Of a stretch of DNA of 64,000 nt, positions 10,805-20,432 are shown one piece after another. The notes beneath the pieces are model-generated. The model worked only from the letters and a program-made list of their open reading frames with translations, was not told the origin of the DNA and searched no databases. The stretch comes from Pseudomonas cremoricolorata DSM 17059 = NBRC 16634. GTDB taxonomy: Bacteria; Pseudomonadota; Gammaproteobacteria; Pseudomonadales; Pseudomonadaceae. Both the position numbers and the translations under genes were made by a program. Numbering within the stretch: position 1 is the first letter of the stretch; each line of letters begins with the position of its first letter. Location of the stretch: the NCBI RefSeq assembly GCF_000425745.1, contig NZ_AUEA01000002.1:415343-479342 (forward strand), given 5' to 3'.

Positions 10805-13636
10805 TTAGACGGTGAACGCGTCTTGCAGCAGTTTCTCTTGCTGCTCGGCGTGCTTGGAAGCATAACCACAGGCAGGTGCGGCAGAGGCGTCGCGACCGGC
10901 GTATTCCAGAACCAGCGACGCATTGTGGCGACCGAGGATCCGACGCATATGGTGCTGGCTGCTGTACCAGGCGCCCTGGTTCATCGGTTCTTCCTGGCAC
11001 CACACCGCAGCCTTGAGGTTGCTGTACGGCGCGAGGATTTCCACCAGGTCGTCTTCCGGGAACGGATACAGCTGCTCCAGACGCACGATGGCGATGTCTT
11101 CACGGCCTTCGGCACGGCGTTTTTCCAGCAGGTCGTAGTAGACCTTGCCGCTGCACAGCACGATGCGCTCGACCTTGGACGGCTCGAGGGTGTCGATTTC
11201 CGGGATGACGGTCTGGAACGAGCCCTCGGCGAGATCTTCCAGGGTCGAAATGGCCAGCTTGTGGCGCAGCAGCGACTTGGGCGTCAGCACGATCAGCGGC
11301 TTGCGCAGCGGACGAATGACCTGACGACGCAGCAGATGGTAGATCTGCGCCGGCGTGGTCGGGACGCACACCTGAATGTTGTGCTCGGCGCACAGCTGCA
11401 GGTAGCGCTCAAGGCGCGCGGAGGAGTGCTCCGGCCCCTGCCCTTCATAACCGTGTGGCAGCAGCATGGTCAGGCCGCACAGACGACCCCACTTGTGCTC
11501 GCCGCTGGTAATGAACTGGTCGATCACCACTTGCGCACCGTTGGCGAAGTCGCCGAACTGTGCTTCCCAGATCACCAGCGCGTTCGGCGTGGTGGTCGAG
11601 TAACCGTATTCGAACGCCAGCACGGCCTCTTCCGAGAGGAACGAGTCGTACAGGTCGAATTTCGGCTGGCCCGGGTACAGGTTCTGCAACGGCAGGTAAG
11701 TGCTGGCGTCCTTCTGGTTGTGCAGCGCCGCATGGCGGTGCGAGAAGGTGCCGCGACCCACGTCCTGACCGGTGATACGTACCGGGTGGCCTTCGAAGAT
11801 CAGCGTGGCGTAGGCCATGGTTTCGGCGTAGCCCCAGTTGATCGGCAAGCCACCGGCCTGCATCTTCTGGCGGTCTTCGTAGATTTTCGCGACCTGACGC
11901 TGAACCACGAAGCCTTCAGGGATTTCCAGCAGCTTGCCGGACAGCTCCTGCAGGGTCTTGAGTTCGATGCCGGTGTCGTGACGCGCGGTCCAGGCATGGC
12001 CCAAGTACGGACGCCAGTCGACGAACAGCTCGCGGTTCGGCTCCTTGACCAGGCTCTTGACCACGTGCAGGCCGTTGTCCAGCGCGCTGCGGTAGTCGTC
12101 GATCTTGGACTGGGCGCGTTCGGCGTCGATGCGACCGGCCTGGATCAGCTTGTCGGCATACAGCTCACGGGTGGTGCGCTGCTTGCTGATCTTCTGGTAC
12201 ATCAGCGGCTGGGTGCCGCTCGGCTCGTCGGCCTCGTTGTGACCGCGGCGACGGTAGCAGACCAGGTCGACCACCACGTCACGCTTGAACTGCATGCGAT
12301 AGTCGATGGCCAGCTGGGTGACGAACAGCACCGCTTCCGGGTCATCGCCGTTGACGTGCAGGATCGGCGCCTGAATCATCTTGGCAACGTCGGTGCAGTA
12401 CTCGGTGGAGCGCGAGTCCAGCGGGTTGCTGATGGTGAAGCCGACCTGGTTGTTGATCACGATGTGCACGGTGCCGCCGGTCTTGAAACCGCGGGTCTGC
12501 GACATCTGGAAGGTTTCCAGGACCACGCCCTGACCGGCGAAGGCCGCGTCACCGTGGATGGAAATCGGCAGAACCTTGTCACCGGAGGTGTCGTTGCGAC
12601 GGTCCTGACGGGCACGTACCGAGCCCTCCACCACTGGCGAGACGATTTCCAGGTGGGAGGGGTTGAACGCCATGGCCAGGTGGACTTCGCCGCCCGGGGT
12701 CATCACGTTCGAAGAGAAGCCCTGGTGATATTTCACGTCACCGGAGCCCAGCTCGTTCATCTTCTTGCCTTCGAACTCGTCGAACAGCTCGCGCGGGCTC
12801 TTGCCGAAGGTGTTGACCAGCACGTTGAGGCGACCGCGGTGGGCCATGCCGATGACGACTTCCTTGGTGCCGTAGGAGCCGGAACGCTGGATCATTTCGT
12901 CCAGCATCGGAATCAGGCTCTCGCCGCCTTCCAGACCGAAGCGCTTGGTGCCTGGGTACTTGGTGCCCAGGTACTTCTCGAGGCCTTCGGCAGCGGTCAC
13001 GCGCTCGAGCAGGTGCGCCTGCGCGTCGGCGGAGAAATCAGGGCGGCCACGCACGCTTTCCAGACGCTGCTGGAACCAGCTGCGCTGCTCGGAATCGACG
13101 ATGTGGGTGAACTCGGCGCCGATGGTGCGACAATATGTCTTCTCCAAGGCATCGAAGATTTCCCGTAGGCTCGCCTCCTCTTTGCCGATGAACAGGTCGC
13201 CGGCACGGAAGGTCGTATCAAGATCGGCACTGGTCAAGCCGTAGTGATTGATCGACAGGTCTACAGGTGCGGGACGCTGCCACAACCCCAACGGGTCAAG
13301 CTGGGCAGCTTGATGACCGCGCATACGATAGGCCTGGATCAGTCGCAGCACTTCAACCTGCTTCTTCTCGTGTTCACTGCTCACGCTCCCGGCAGATACC
13401 GGTTGGGCGCGGCGCTGGTTCTTTGCCAGCAGTACGAAATGGTCGCGGATCGTCGAGTGCGAGACATCGGTAGCGGTGCTGCCGTCGGCGGGCAACTTCT
13501 GGAAGTAGGTGCGCCACTCTTCTGGCACAGCGTTAGGGTCGTGCAGGTAAAGCTCGTAGAGCTCTTCCACATATGCAGCGTTACCACCTGAAAGGTGGGC
13601 GCTATCCCACATGCGCTGCATCACGCTTTCTTGCAT
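10805..13636 (-). CDS. sucA: 2-Oxoglutarate dehydrogenase E1 component
   Basis: Thiamine-diphosphate E1 of 2-oxoglutarate dehydrogenase, 943 residues, the standard length. It begins MQESVMQRMWDSAHLSGGNAAYVEELYELYL, the usual E2-binding N-terminal stretch. GMAHRGRLNVL, the ThDP-binding HGDAAFAGQG and NNQVGFT(I)SNP region, and the C-terminal transketolase-like domain (DVGRGTFSHRHA) are all intact. It lies 245 bp downstream of sdhB. Whether it has its own promoter in that gap cannot be told by eye. Confidence 0.97.
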   Translation of the reverse strand: MQESVMQRMWDSAHLSGGNAAYVEELYELYLHDPNAVPEEWRTYFQKLPADGSTATDVSHSTIRDHFVLLAKNQRRAQPVSAGSVSSEHEKKQVEVLRLIQAYRMRGHQAAQLDPLGLWQRPAPVDLSINHYGLTSADLDTTFRAGDLFIGKEEASLREIFDALEKTYCRTIGAEFTHIVDSEQRSWFQQRLESVRGRPDFSADAQAHLLERVTAAEGLEKYLGTKYPGTKRFGLEGGESLIPMLDEMIQRSGSYGTKEVVIGMAHRGRLNVLVNTFGKSPRELFDEFEGKKMNELGSGDVKYHQGFSSNVMTPGGEVHLAMAFNPSHLEIVSPVVEGSVRARQDRRNDTSGDKVLPISIHGDAAFAGQGVVLETFQMSQTRGFKTGGTVHIVINNQVGFTISNPLDSRSTEYCTDVAKMIQAPILHVNGDDPEAVLFVTQLAIDYRMQFKRDVVVDLVCYRRRGHNEADEPSGTQPLMYQKISKQRTTRELYADKLIQAGRIDAERAQSKIDDYRSALDNGLHVVKSLVKEPNRELFVDWRPYLGHAWTARHDTGIELKTLQELSGKLLEIPEGFVVQRQVAKIYEDRQKMQAGGLPINWGYAETMAYATLIFEGHPVRITGQDVGRGTFSHRHAALHNQKDASTYLPLQNLYPGQPKFDLYDSFLSEEAVLAFEYGYSTTTPNALVIWEAQFGDFANGAQVVIDQFITSGEHKWGRLCGLTMLLPHGYEGQGPEHSSARLERYLQLCAEHNIQVCVPTTPAQIYHLLRRQVIRPLRKPLIVLTPKSLLRHKLAISTLEDLAEGSFQTVIPEIDTLEPSKVERIVLCSGKVYYDLLEKRRAEGREDIAIVRLEQLYPFPEDDLVEILAPYSNLKAAVWCQEEPMNQGAWYSSQHHMRRILGRHNASLVLEYAGRDASAAPACGYASKHAEQQEKLLQDAFTV

Positions 13637-13828
13637 GCTTGGTCACCCTCGGTTAGGGGACTGATCGGCAAGCGCCTCAGCAAACATGGAAAGCCGAATA
13701 CCGCGGCTGAACCACGCCACCGAAGATCCTGCAGATTTTCCGGGTACCAGCCCGGAAGCCCCTGCTGGTCTCATATCTTCATAGGTACGAGCCGGGGCTT
13801 TGTGGGCCCTTGCTCGGGTTTCACCTCG

Positions 13829-13849
13829 GCGCGGGTTCAACACCCGCGC
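13829..13849 (-). repeat. Stem-loop after sdhB
   Basis: 8-bp inverted repeat GCGCGGGT/ACCCGCGC with a 5-nt loop, 32 bp past the sdhB stop and before sucA. No T tract follows, so it may stabilise the sdh mRNA 3' end or attenuate read-through rather than terminate fully. Confidence 0.5.
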
Positions 13850-13881
13850 TTCGGCGTCTTGCGGTTACAACACTTGCTGAA

Positions 13882-14586
13882 TCAGGTGCCGCTTTGCAGC
13901 AGCATGTTGCGCACGTGACCGATTGCCTTGGTCGGGTTCAGACCTTTCGGGCAGACATTCACGCAGTTCATGATCCCGCGGCAGCGGAACACACTGAACG
14001 GATCGTCCAGCGAAGCCAGACGCTCCTGGGTCTTGGTGTCACGGCTGTCAGCCAGGAAACGGTAGGCTTGCAGCAGCGCAGCAGGGCCGAGGAACTTGTC
14101 GGGGTTCCACCAGAACGACGGGCAGGAGGTCGAGCAGCAGGCGCACAGGATGCACTCGTACAGACCATCGAGCTTCTCGCGCTCTTCCGGCGTCTGCAGG
14201 CGTTCGATCGCCGGCGCCGGGGTGTCGTTCTGCAGGAACGGCTTCACCTTCTCGTACTGCTTGTAGAAGATGCTCATGTCGACGACCAGGTCACGGATCA
14301 CCGGCAGGCCAGGCAGTGGGCGAACCACCAGCTTGTTGCCCTTGACCACCGCCGACAGCGGGGTGATGCAGGCCAGGCCGTTCTTGCCGTTGATGTTCAT
14401 GCCGTCGGAACCGCAGACGCCTTCACGGCAGGAGCGACGGTAGGAGAACCCTTCGTCCTGCTCTTTGATCAGCGCCAGCACGTCGAGCACCATCAGGTCC
14501 TTGCCACCGGTATCGACTTCGAACACCTGGGTTTTAGGCGCCGAATCGGTATCCGGGTTGTAGCGATACACTTCAACTTTCAACAT
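13882..14586 (-). CDS. sdhB: Succinate dehydrogenase iron-sulfur subunit
   Basis: Electron-transfer subunit of complex II, 234 residues, on the cytoplasmic face of the inner membrane. The N-terminal ferredoxin domain holds the [2Fe-2S] ligands in SCREGVCGSDG and a later Cys (NGLACITPL). The C-terminal domain holds CILCACCSTSCPSFWW for the [4Fe-4S] cluster and the CRGIMNCVNVCPKGLNP region for the [3Fe-4S] cluster. The ATG at 14586 is preferred over a GTG 9 bp upstream because AGGGG lies at good spacing and MLKVEVYRYNPDTD is the family start. It is 12 bp downstream of sdhA. Confidence 0.96.
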   Translation of the reverse strand: MLKVEVYRYNPDTDSAPKTQVFEVDTGGKDLMVLDVLALIKEQDEGFSYRRSCREGVCGSDGMNINGKNGLACITPLSAVVKGNKLVVRPLPGLPVIRDLVVDMSIFYKQYEKVKPFLQNDTPAPAIERLQTPEEREKLDGLYECILCACCSTSCPSFWWNPDKFLGPAALLQAYRFLADSRDTKTQERLASLDDPFSVFRCRGIMNCVNVCPKGLNPTKAIGHVRNMLLQSGT

Positions 14587-14598
14587 TGCGGCCACCCC

Positions 14599-16371
14599 TT
14601 AGTAAGTCCGGACTTTAGGCTCGAAGGCCGGGACGGTCTTCGGCGCGAAGTTGACGCCACGCTTGGCGACGCGCTTCTCACCCGGGTAGTACAGGGTGTG
14701 GCACAGCCAGTTCTCGTCGTCACGGTCTTCGAAGTCTTCACGGGCGTGGGCGCCGCGGGACTCTTTACGGGCTTCAGCGGCGATCGCCGTCGCTTCAGCG
14801 ACTTCCAGCAGGTTCTGCAGCTCCAGCGCTTCGATACGCGCGGTGTTGAAGGCCTGGGACTTGTCATTGATCTTGACGTTGGCGATTCGTTCACGCAGAC
14901 CTTGCAGCTGGGCGATGCCCTTCTGCATGTATTCGCCGGTACGGAACACACCGAAGTAGTTCTGCATGCAGCTTTGCAGTTCGCGCTTGAGGGTCGCCAC
15001 GTCTTCGCCGGTGGTGCGCTCGTTGAGCTTGGCCAGACGGTTCAGGGCAACGTCGACGTCGGTGTCGCTGGCGTCGCGGTACTCGATGCCTTCGGTCAGC
15101 GCCTTCTCCAGGTGCAGGCCGGCAGCACGACCGAACACCACCAGGTCGAGCAGCGAGTTGCCGCCCAGGCGGTTGGCACCGTGAACCGATACGCACGCCA
15201 CTTCACCGACCGCGAACAGGCCCGGGATGATGTGGTCGACGCCTTCGGCGTCCATGGTGATGGCCTGGCCATGAATGTTGGTGGCAACGCCGCCCATCAT
15301 GTAGTGGCAGGTCGGTACGACCGGAACCGGCGCGACCACAGGGTCGACGTGGGCGAAGGTCTTGGACAGCTCGCAGATGCCTGGCAGGCGGCTGTGCAGG
15401 ACTTCCTCGCCGAGGTGGTCGAGCTTGAGCAGGACGTGGTCCTTGTTCGGGCCGACACCGTTACCGGCGATGATTTCCTTGACCATGGAACGGGCGACGA
15501 CGTCGCGACCGGCAAGGTCTTTGGCGTTCGGGGCGTAACGCTCCATGAAGCGCTCGCCGTGGGCGTTGATCAGGTAACCACCTTCACCACGGCAGCCTTC
15601 GGTGACCAGTACACCTGCGCCAGCGATGCCGGTCGGGTGGAACTGCCACATCTCGATGTCCTGCACCGGTACGCCGGCACGCAGCGCCATGCCGACACCG
15701 TCGCCGGTGTTGATCAGGGCGTTGGTGGTCGAGGCGTAGATACGGCCAGCACCGCCGGTCGCCAGTACAGTGGCCTTGGCCTTGATGTACAGGGTTTCAC
15801 CGGTTTCGATGCAGATGGCGATGACACCGACGAACGCGCCGTCCTGGTTCTTCACCAGATCGACCGCGTAGTACTCGTTGAGGAAGGTGGTGCCGGCTTT
15901 CAGGTTGCCCTGATAAAGGGTGTGCAGCAGCGCGTGACCGGTACGGTCGGAAGCTGCACAGGTACGGGCCGCCTGGCCGCCCTTGCCGAAGTCCTTGGAC
16001 TGACCACCGAACGGACGCTGGTAGATGCGGCCGGTCTCGGTACGCGAGAACGGCAGACCCATGTGGTCGAGCTCGAACACCGCGGCAGGACCTTCCTGAC
16101 ACATGTATTCGATGGCGTCCTGGTCACCGATATAGTCGGAGCCCTTGACGGTATCGTACATGTGCCAGCGCCAGTCATCGTTCGGGTCGGCCGAAGCGAT
16201 GGCGCAGGTGATGCCACCCTGGGCCGAAACGGTGTGCGAACGAGTCGGGAAGACCTTGGTGATCACGGCAGTCTTGTGACCACCCTGGGCCAGCTGCAGC
16301 GCAGCGCGCATGCCGGCGCCGCCACCACCGATGATGATGGCGTCGAACGAAATAGTAGGAACACTAGCCAT
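14599..16371 (-). CDS. sdhA: Succinate dehydrogenase flavoprotein subunit
   Basis: Covalent-FAD subunit of complex II that oxidises succinate to fumarate, 590 residues. The N-terminus carries the FAD-binding [20 protein letters not shown] and the flavinylation motif [11 protein letters not shown]. Substrate-site residues lie in the QFHPTG and the [19 protein letters not shown] segments, and the C-terminus ends with the usual [17 protein letters not shown]. It lies 3 bp after sdhD and 12 bp before sdhB, consistent with one sdhCDAB transcript. Confidence 0.97.
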   Translation of the reverse strand: MASVPTISFDAIIIGGGGAGMRAALQLAQGGHKTAVITKVFPTRSHTVSAQGGITCAIASADPNDDWRWHMYDTVKGSDYIGDQDAIEYMCQEGPAAVFELDHMGLPFSRTETGRIYQRPFGGQSKDFGKGGQAARTCAASDRTGHALLHTLYQGNLKAGTTFLNEYYAVDLVKNQDGAFVGVIAICIETGETLYIKAKATVLATGGAGRIYASTTNALINTGDGVGMALRAGVPVQDIEMWQFHPTGIAGAGVLVTEGCRGEGGYLINAHGERFMERYAPNAKDLAGRDVVARSMVKEIIAGNGVGPNKDHVLLKLDHLGEEVLHSRLPGICELSKTFAHVDPVVAPVPVVPTCHYMMGGVATNIHGQAITMDAEGVDHIIPGLFAVGEVACVSVHGANRLGGNSLLDLVVFGRAAGLHLEKALTEGIEYRDASDTDVDVALNRLAKLNERTTGEDVATLKRELQSCMQNYFGVFRTGEYMQKGIAQLQGLRERIANVKINDKSQAFNTARIEALELQNLLEVAEATAIAAEARKESRGAHAREDFEDRDDENWLCHTLYYPGEKRVAKRGVNFAPKTVPAFEPKVRTY

Positions 16372-16374
16372 GAA

Positions 16375-16743
16375 TCAGATACCCCAGAGAATCTGTACAC
16401 CCCAGACGAAGTACGCGAACATCGCGACGCCGCAGACCGCCTGGAACAGGAAACGTACCGCCGTTGCCGATTTGCCCAGCGCCATCGGCGTGAGGTAGTC
16501 GGTGGCAATGGTCCACATGCCGACCCAGGCGTGAGCGCCGAGGGCCACGAGGGCGAGCAGACTGAAGATACGCATCGCGTTGTTGGAGAACAGCGCGTGC
16601 CACTGGACATAATCGATGCCCGGGTGCGCGACGAGGTATCCGATCAGGAAGATGAAATAAGCCGCGAGAACGACCGCAGAAACACGCTGCGCCATCCAGT
16701 CATAGAGGCCCGAACGCGATAGGTTCGTGACGTTGGTTACCAT
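16375..16743 (-). CDS. sdhD: Succinate dehydrogenase membrane anchor SdhD
   Basis: Membrane anchor of complex II with SdhC, 122 residues, three hydrophobic helices (SAVVLAAYFIFLIGYLV; IFSLLALVALGAHAWVGMW; AVCGVAMFAYFVWGVQILW). The His in GAHAWVGMWTI and the DY in TDYL fit the haem- and quinone-site region of the family. The ATG at 16743 overlaps the end of sdhC by 7 bp, so translation is probably coupled; a TTG two codons upstream is unnecessary. Confidence 0.94.
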   Translation of the reverse strand: MVTNVTNLSRSGLYDWMAQRVSAVVLAAYFIFLIGYLVAHPGIDYVQWHALFSNNAMRIFSLLALVALGAHAWVGMWTIATDYLTPMALGKSATAVRFLFQAVCGVAMFAYFVWGVQILWGI

Positions 16744-17123
16744 ATCCAAACTCCTGCCAGCACGATCAACACCACGGAAACGGCGATGATAATTTTCGAG
16801 CCCAGTCTTCCGCCTTCCAGCGTTTCACCGACGCCCATGTCCATGATCAAGTGGCGCACACCGGCAACCAGGTGATACAGCAGGGCAGACAGCAGGCCCC
16901 ACGCCACGAACTTGGCCAGCGGGCTGGTCATGTACGCCTTCACTTCGCCGAAGCCTTCCTCGGAACCCAGCGAGTTGGACAATGCATAAAGCATGATGCC
17001 CAGTCCCAGGAAGAGGATGATGCCGGAGACGCGGTGAAGAAATGACGTTATGCCGGTAATGGGGAGTTTGATGGTCCTTAGGTCTAGGTTTACAGGTCGT
17101 TGGCTTTTCACGGCTTTTTTCAC
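16737..17123 (-). CDS. sdhC: Succinate dehydrogenase cytochrome b556 subunit
   Basis: Haem-b-binding anchor of complex II, 128 residues. It has the family signature RPVNLDL near the N-terminus, SFLHRVSG, and the haem-ligand region LYHLVAGVRHLIMDMG, with three membrane segments. The start is a GTG at 17123 with AGGGG eight bases upstream; an alternative GTG five codons in (VKSQRPVN) exists. It is the first gene of sdhCDAB, with a 5' leader of about 115 nt from the predicted sigma70 promoter. Confidence 0.93.
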   Translation of the reverse strand: MKKAVKSQRPVNLDLRTIKLPITGITSFLHRVSGIILFLGLGIMLYALSNSLGSEEGFGEVKAYMTSPLAKFVAWGLLSALLYHLVAGVRHLIMDMGVGETLEGGRLGSKIIIAVSVVLIVLAGVWIW

Positions 17124-17246
17124 ACTGAAGAGCCCCTAGCAAGCAGGGCAAAGTTGTTGGTAAGTGTACTGGTCAGGTACCCACCATTCAGAGAGCACGA
17201 CACCCATCACAGCGGGCCTGGGAAAGCCCTTGGGAGTCGGCTGCCG

Positions 17247-17275
17247 AGTATAGACAGTTAGGCTGCTCATGACAA
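17247..17275 (-). promoter_or_regulatory. Sigma70 promoter for sdhCDAB
   Basis: Minus strand TTGTCA (17275-17270), 17-bp spacer, TATACT (17252-17247): five of six and five of six matches to the consensus. It points toward sdhC. Confidence 0.7.
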
Positions 17276-17389
17276 CGTGAGGGTCTCGCCCAAAGAGCGC
17301 ATTGCCTTCTTCCTGCAAAAGGCGTAAATGGGCGGGAATTTCTTGAAAAATCAAGGCTCAGGCAGTGTTTCAAGCAGCCTTTAGGCAAA

Positions 17390-17417
17390 TTGACATCTGA
17401 ATTTATCCCTCTATAGT
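17390..17417 (+). promoter_or_regulatory. Sigma70 promoter for gltA
   Basis: TTGACA (perfect -35), 16-bp spacer, TATAGT -10; about 52 nt upstream of the gltA start. It is divergent from the sdhC promoter, with 114 bp between the two -35 elements. Confidence 0.75.
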
Positions 17418-17475
17418 GGTGCGGGCCCTGCGTGGGGGGTCTGTCAGATGATTTCAAGCATTAATAGGAGGCCAC

Positions 17476-18765
17476 ATGGCTGACAAAAAAGCGCAGTTGA
17501 TCATCGAGGGCGCTGCCCCCGTCGAGCTGCCGATTTTAACCGGCACCGTTGGTCCCGATGTCATCGACGTCCGCGGGTTGGGGGCATCCGGTCACTTCAC
17601 CTTCGACCCTGGCTTCATGGCCACCGCCTCGTGTGAATCGAAGATCACCTATATCGATGGCGACAAGGGCGTGCTGCTGCACCGCGGCTATCCCATCGAG
17701 CAACTGGCTGAACAGTCCGACTACCTGGAAACCTGCTATCTGCTGCTCAACGGCGAACTGCCGAACGAAGAGCAGAAGGCCAAGTTCGTCAGCAATGTAA
17801 AGAACCACACCATGGTTCACGAACAGTTGAAGACCTTCTTCAACGGCTTCCGTCGTGATGCTCACCCGATGGCGGTGATGTGCGGTGTGGTCGGCGCCCT
17901 GTCGGCGTTCTACCACGACTCGCTGGACATCAATAATCCGCAGCACCGGGAAATCTCCGCAGTGCGCCTGGTCGCGAAGATGCCGACCCTGGCCGCGATG
18001 GTCTACAAGTACTCCATGGGCCAGCCCATGATGTACCCGCGCAACGACCTGACCTACGCCGAAAACTTCCTGCACATGATGTTCAACACCCCGTGCGAGA
18101 TCAAACCGATCAGCCCGGTGCTGGCCAAGGCGATGGACCGCATCTTCATCCTCCACGCCGACCACGAGCAGAACGCCTCCACCTCCACCGTGCGTCTGGC
18201 GGGCTCCTCGGGTGCCAACCCGTTCGCCTGTATCGCCGCGGGCATCGCTGCCCTGTGGGGTCCGGCTCACGGCGGCGCCAACGAAGCCGTGCTGACCATG
18301 CTCGATGAAATTGGTGACGTGTCGAACATCGACACCTACATCGCCAAGGCCAAGGACAAGAACGATCCGTTCAAGCTGATGGGCTTCGGTCACCGCGTCT
18401 ACAAGAACCGTGACCCGCGCGCCACCGTGATGAAGCAGACCTGCGACGAAGTGCTCGCCGAGCTCGGCATCAAGAACGACCCGCAGCTGCAACTGGCCAT
18501 GCGCCTGGAAGAGATCGCCCTCACCGATCCGTACTTCATCGAGCGCTCGCTATACCCGAACGTCGACTTCTACTCGGGGATCATCCTCAAGGCCATCGGC
18601 ATTCCAACCAGCATGTTCACCGTGATCTTCGCCCTGGCGCGTACCGTCGGCTGGATTTCGCACTGGAAGGAAATGCTCTCGAGCCCGTACAAGATCGGCC
18701 GTCCGCGCCAGCTGTACACCGGTGAGCAACAACGCGACATCACCGCACTCAAAGACCGCAAGTAA
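17476..18765 (+). CDS. gltA: Citrate synthase, type II
   Basis: Condenses oxaloacetate and acetyl-CoA to citrate, the entry step of the TCA cycle; 429 residues, the length of hexameric Gram-negative enzymes that are NADH-sensitive. Catalytic residues are visible: His265 in GPAHGGANE, His306 in [14 protein letters not shown] and Asp364 in NVDFYSG. AGGAGG lies 5 bp upstream of the ATG. It is monocistronic, with a clear sigma70 promoter upstream and a strong terminator downstream, and is divergent from the sdh-suc block. Confidence 0.98.
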   Translation: MADKKAQLIIEGAAPVELPILTGTVGPDVIDVRGLGASGHFTFDPGFMATASCESKITYIDGDKGVLLHRGYPIEQLAEQSDYLETCYLLLNGELPNEEQKAKFVSNVKNHTMVHEQLKTFFNGFRRDAHPMAVMCGVVGALSAFYHDSLDINNPQHREISAVRLVAKMPTLAAMVYKYSMGQPMMYPRNDLTYAENFLHMMFNTPCEIKPISPVLAKAMDRIFILHADHEQNASTSTVRLAGSSGANPFACIAAGIAALWGPAHGGANEAVLTMLDEIGDVSNIDTYIAKAKDKNDPFKLMGFGHRVYKNRDPRATVMKQTCDEVLAELGIKNDPQLQLAMRLEEIALTDPYFIERSLYPNVDFYSGIILKAIGIPTSMFTVIFALARTVGWISHWKEMLSSPYKIGRPRQLYTGEQQRDITALKDRK

Positions 18766-18781
18766 GCGCTTCTTCGAGACC

Positions 18782-18817
18782 AAAAAAACCGGCGCCCTAG
18801 AGCGCCGGTTTTTTTAT
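18782..18817. terminator. Bidirectional terminator between gltA and the START gene
   Basis: AACCGGCGC/GCGCCGGTT 9-bp stem with a 6-nt loop, flanked by A and T runs on both sides. Confidence 0.92.
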
Positions 18818-18831
18818 GGGCAGTTCGCCGG

Positions 18832-19440
18832 TTATTTGCCGCCTTCGACCTTGGCGCGCAGTTGCTTGAGGGTATTGAACGGCGCATCGACCACGAACTT
18901 GTTGGCCACCAGCGCCGGCACACTGCCGCCCGGCTCGGTGTGCACCTGGTAGATCACTTGGGTTTTATCGCCCTGGGGTACGAACTTCCAGAACCCTTCG
19001 ACCTCGGCGACACGCACGAAGCCTTTCTCTTCGGGCAGATAGTCGGACGCTTCCTCGAAGGCTCGCGTGACGCTGCCGTCAGCGGCGCGCGAGGTGGTGA
19101 TGTGCAACACCGAATCACGCGGTGTCACCGGCCAAGGCGTATTGAACTGAGTGTAGGTCCAGGCCTGATCACCTTCATGCTTGAGCAACTTCTGCATCTT
19201 GCACTCATGAATCCAGGCGCAGGCAGCGGTCACGCTCTCCTGCTCGGCGACGACCCTGGCCAACGGTGCCTTGATCACCGTTTCGCCTCGATAGGCCTTG
19301 TACTTGGAGCCGGCGACATCGCTGAGCGATACCTTGATGCCGTCCTCATCCTTCTTCACTTCCCAGTTCTCTGCCTGGGCCAGGGGCGACAGCAGTACGC
19401 CGACGCTCAACAGCAGTGCAATGCGTTTGACTGATCTCAT
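18832..19440 (-). CDS. Secreted START-domain (lipid-binding-like) protein
   Basis: Exported protein of 202 residues. A signal peptide (MRSVKRIALLLSVGVLLSPLAQA) precedes ENWEVKKDEDGIKV and a START/SRPBCC-like fold, seen in the patterns ACAWIHECKMQKLLK, FNTPWPVTPRDSV and FVRVAEVEGFWKFVPQGDKTQVIYQVHTEPGGSVPALVANKF. START domains bind lipids or other hydrophobic ligands; no ligand can be assigned. It is convergent with gltA and shares its terminator. The YkgJ-type gene begins 288 bp upstream on the same strand and may be part of the same transcript. Confidence 0.85.
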   Translation of the reverse strand: MRSVKRIALLLSVGVLLSPLAQAENWEVKKDEDGIKVSLSDVAGSKYKAYRGETVIKAPLARVVAEQESVTAACAWIHECKMQKLLKHEGDQAWTYTQFNTPWPVTPRDSVLHITTSRAADGSVTRAFEEASDYLPEEKGFVRVAEVEGFWKFVPQGDKTQVIYQVHTEPGGSVPALVANKFVVDAPFNTLKQLRAKVEGGK

Positions 19441-19473
19441 CCTGTTGTTCCTTATTGTCGAAGATCTACTCGC

Positions 19474-19728
19474 TTACGCTGCGGTCATCCGCTCCAGCCA
19501 GCCAATCAGCTTGATGGCCTCGTCTCGATCGCTGCCGCACACCTGCACCTCAGCCTTGAATCCCCCGCACACCGCCGGCCTTTGCGGCTGACCGAACAAC
19601 TGGCAGAGGTTCTCCAGCGACAGGTGCAAACACCGCACACCCGCAGGCTTGCCCTCGGGCATGCCGGGAATGGCGGAACTGATGGAAGGGGCAATGCAGC
19701 AGGCGCCACAGCCCTCACGGCATTTCAT
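19474..19728 (-). CDS. YkgJ family cysteine cluster protein
   Basis: Small (84-residue) cytoplasmic protein with the family signature: an N-terminal CREGCGACCIAP cluster and further Cys in GVRCLHL, LENLCQLFG and RPAVCGGF. The pattern is that of the YkgJ zinc/iron-chelating domain family, whose role is not established. The start at 19728 is the only sensible ATG since the Cys cluster begins two residues later. It lies 33 bp upstream of the START-domain gene. Confidence 0.85.
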   Translation of the reverse strand: MKCREGCGACCIAPSISSAIPGMPEGKPAGVRCLHLSLENLCQLFGQPQRPAVCGGFKAEVQVCGSDRDEAIKLIGWLERMTAA

Positions 19729-19858
19729 CGAAACCTAAACTCCTGGAGTGGAAGGGGCACGCGCGCCCCCGGATAGTAACCGGGCAAACAGCCGTTTGAA
19801 ATCGCCTGCCGCCGGTGACTGCCGAGTCAGTTCGGCGCTCTGACCTGCGGCAGCTGGA

Positions 19859-20350
19859 TCACTGCTTGAATTCGAACTCGATGGCCGCGCCTTCCAGATC
19901 GCGGCGCGACTCATTGCGTAGCTGCAACTGCATTTCGTTGCTGATCAGGCGGCCGTTGAGCTGAAAATTGCTGTCGCTGCCGCCCGGGGTATCAGGGAAC
20001 ATCGCCGGCAGCAGCGCGGTGCGCGCTACGGGCGAGGAATCCACCTCGGGCTTGAGATCCTTGACCATGTCCTTGGGCAGGCTCAGGTCGAGCTTGGCAG
20101 CCGGCACCGGCTGTGTGACAGCCTTGCTGACCGGCTTTTTGGCCACCGGCTTGCGCGCGCTCTTGCTCTTCTGGGCCGGGGCATTGGTCTTGGCTGACGC
20201 TGCCGGCTTGGCCTTGGAGGTCGTCTTGGCCGGCGCAGGCTGCACGGCCGCACTGCCTTGGCCACTGGGCTGCGCAGCCTGCACCACGCCAGCCAGCGAA
20301 GCCAAAGAGGAAAGACCCACCAGCAAGGCAATGCAACGTAGCGTTTTCAT
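19859..20350 (-). CDS. Exported Lys/Ala/Pro-rich protein of unknown function
   Basis: Predicted exported protein of 163 residues. A signal-peptide-like N-terminus (MKTLRCIALLVGLSSLASLAGVVQA) is followed by about 70 residues rich in Ala, Lys and Pro, then a more ordered C-terminal part (LDLSLPKDMVKDLKPEVD to GAAIEFEFKQ). The basic low-complexity segment resembles cell-wall- or nucleic-acid-associated tails, which makes homology-based naming unreliable. The ATG at 20350 has GGGTGA close upstream; a GTG 15 bp earlier is possible. I do not recognise a function. Confidence 0.72.
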   Translation of the reverse strand: MKTLRCIALLVGLSSLASLAGVVQAAQPSGQGSAAVQPAPAKTTSKAKPAASAKTNAPAQKSKSARKPVAKKPVSKAVTQPVPAAKLDLSLPKDMVKDLKPEVDSSPVARTALLPAMFPDTPGGSDSNFQLNGRLISNEMQLQLRNESRRDLEGAAIEFEFKQ

Positions 20351-20432
20351 GGTCACCCGCAGCACAATAGCAAAGTGCCTATGCTCTATCCTGGCGCGCG
20401 CGCTGGCAAGTCCAAGCTCTTTATGAAAAAGC

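Noticed and set aside
10823..13168. Long plus-strand frame opposite sucA (781 codons)
   Set aside because: Antisense shadow of sucA.
13810..16722. Long plus-strand frame opposite sdhB and sdhA (970 codons)
   Set aside because: Antisense shadow of the sdh genes, no recognisable domain.
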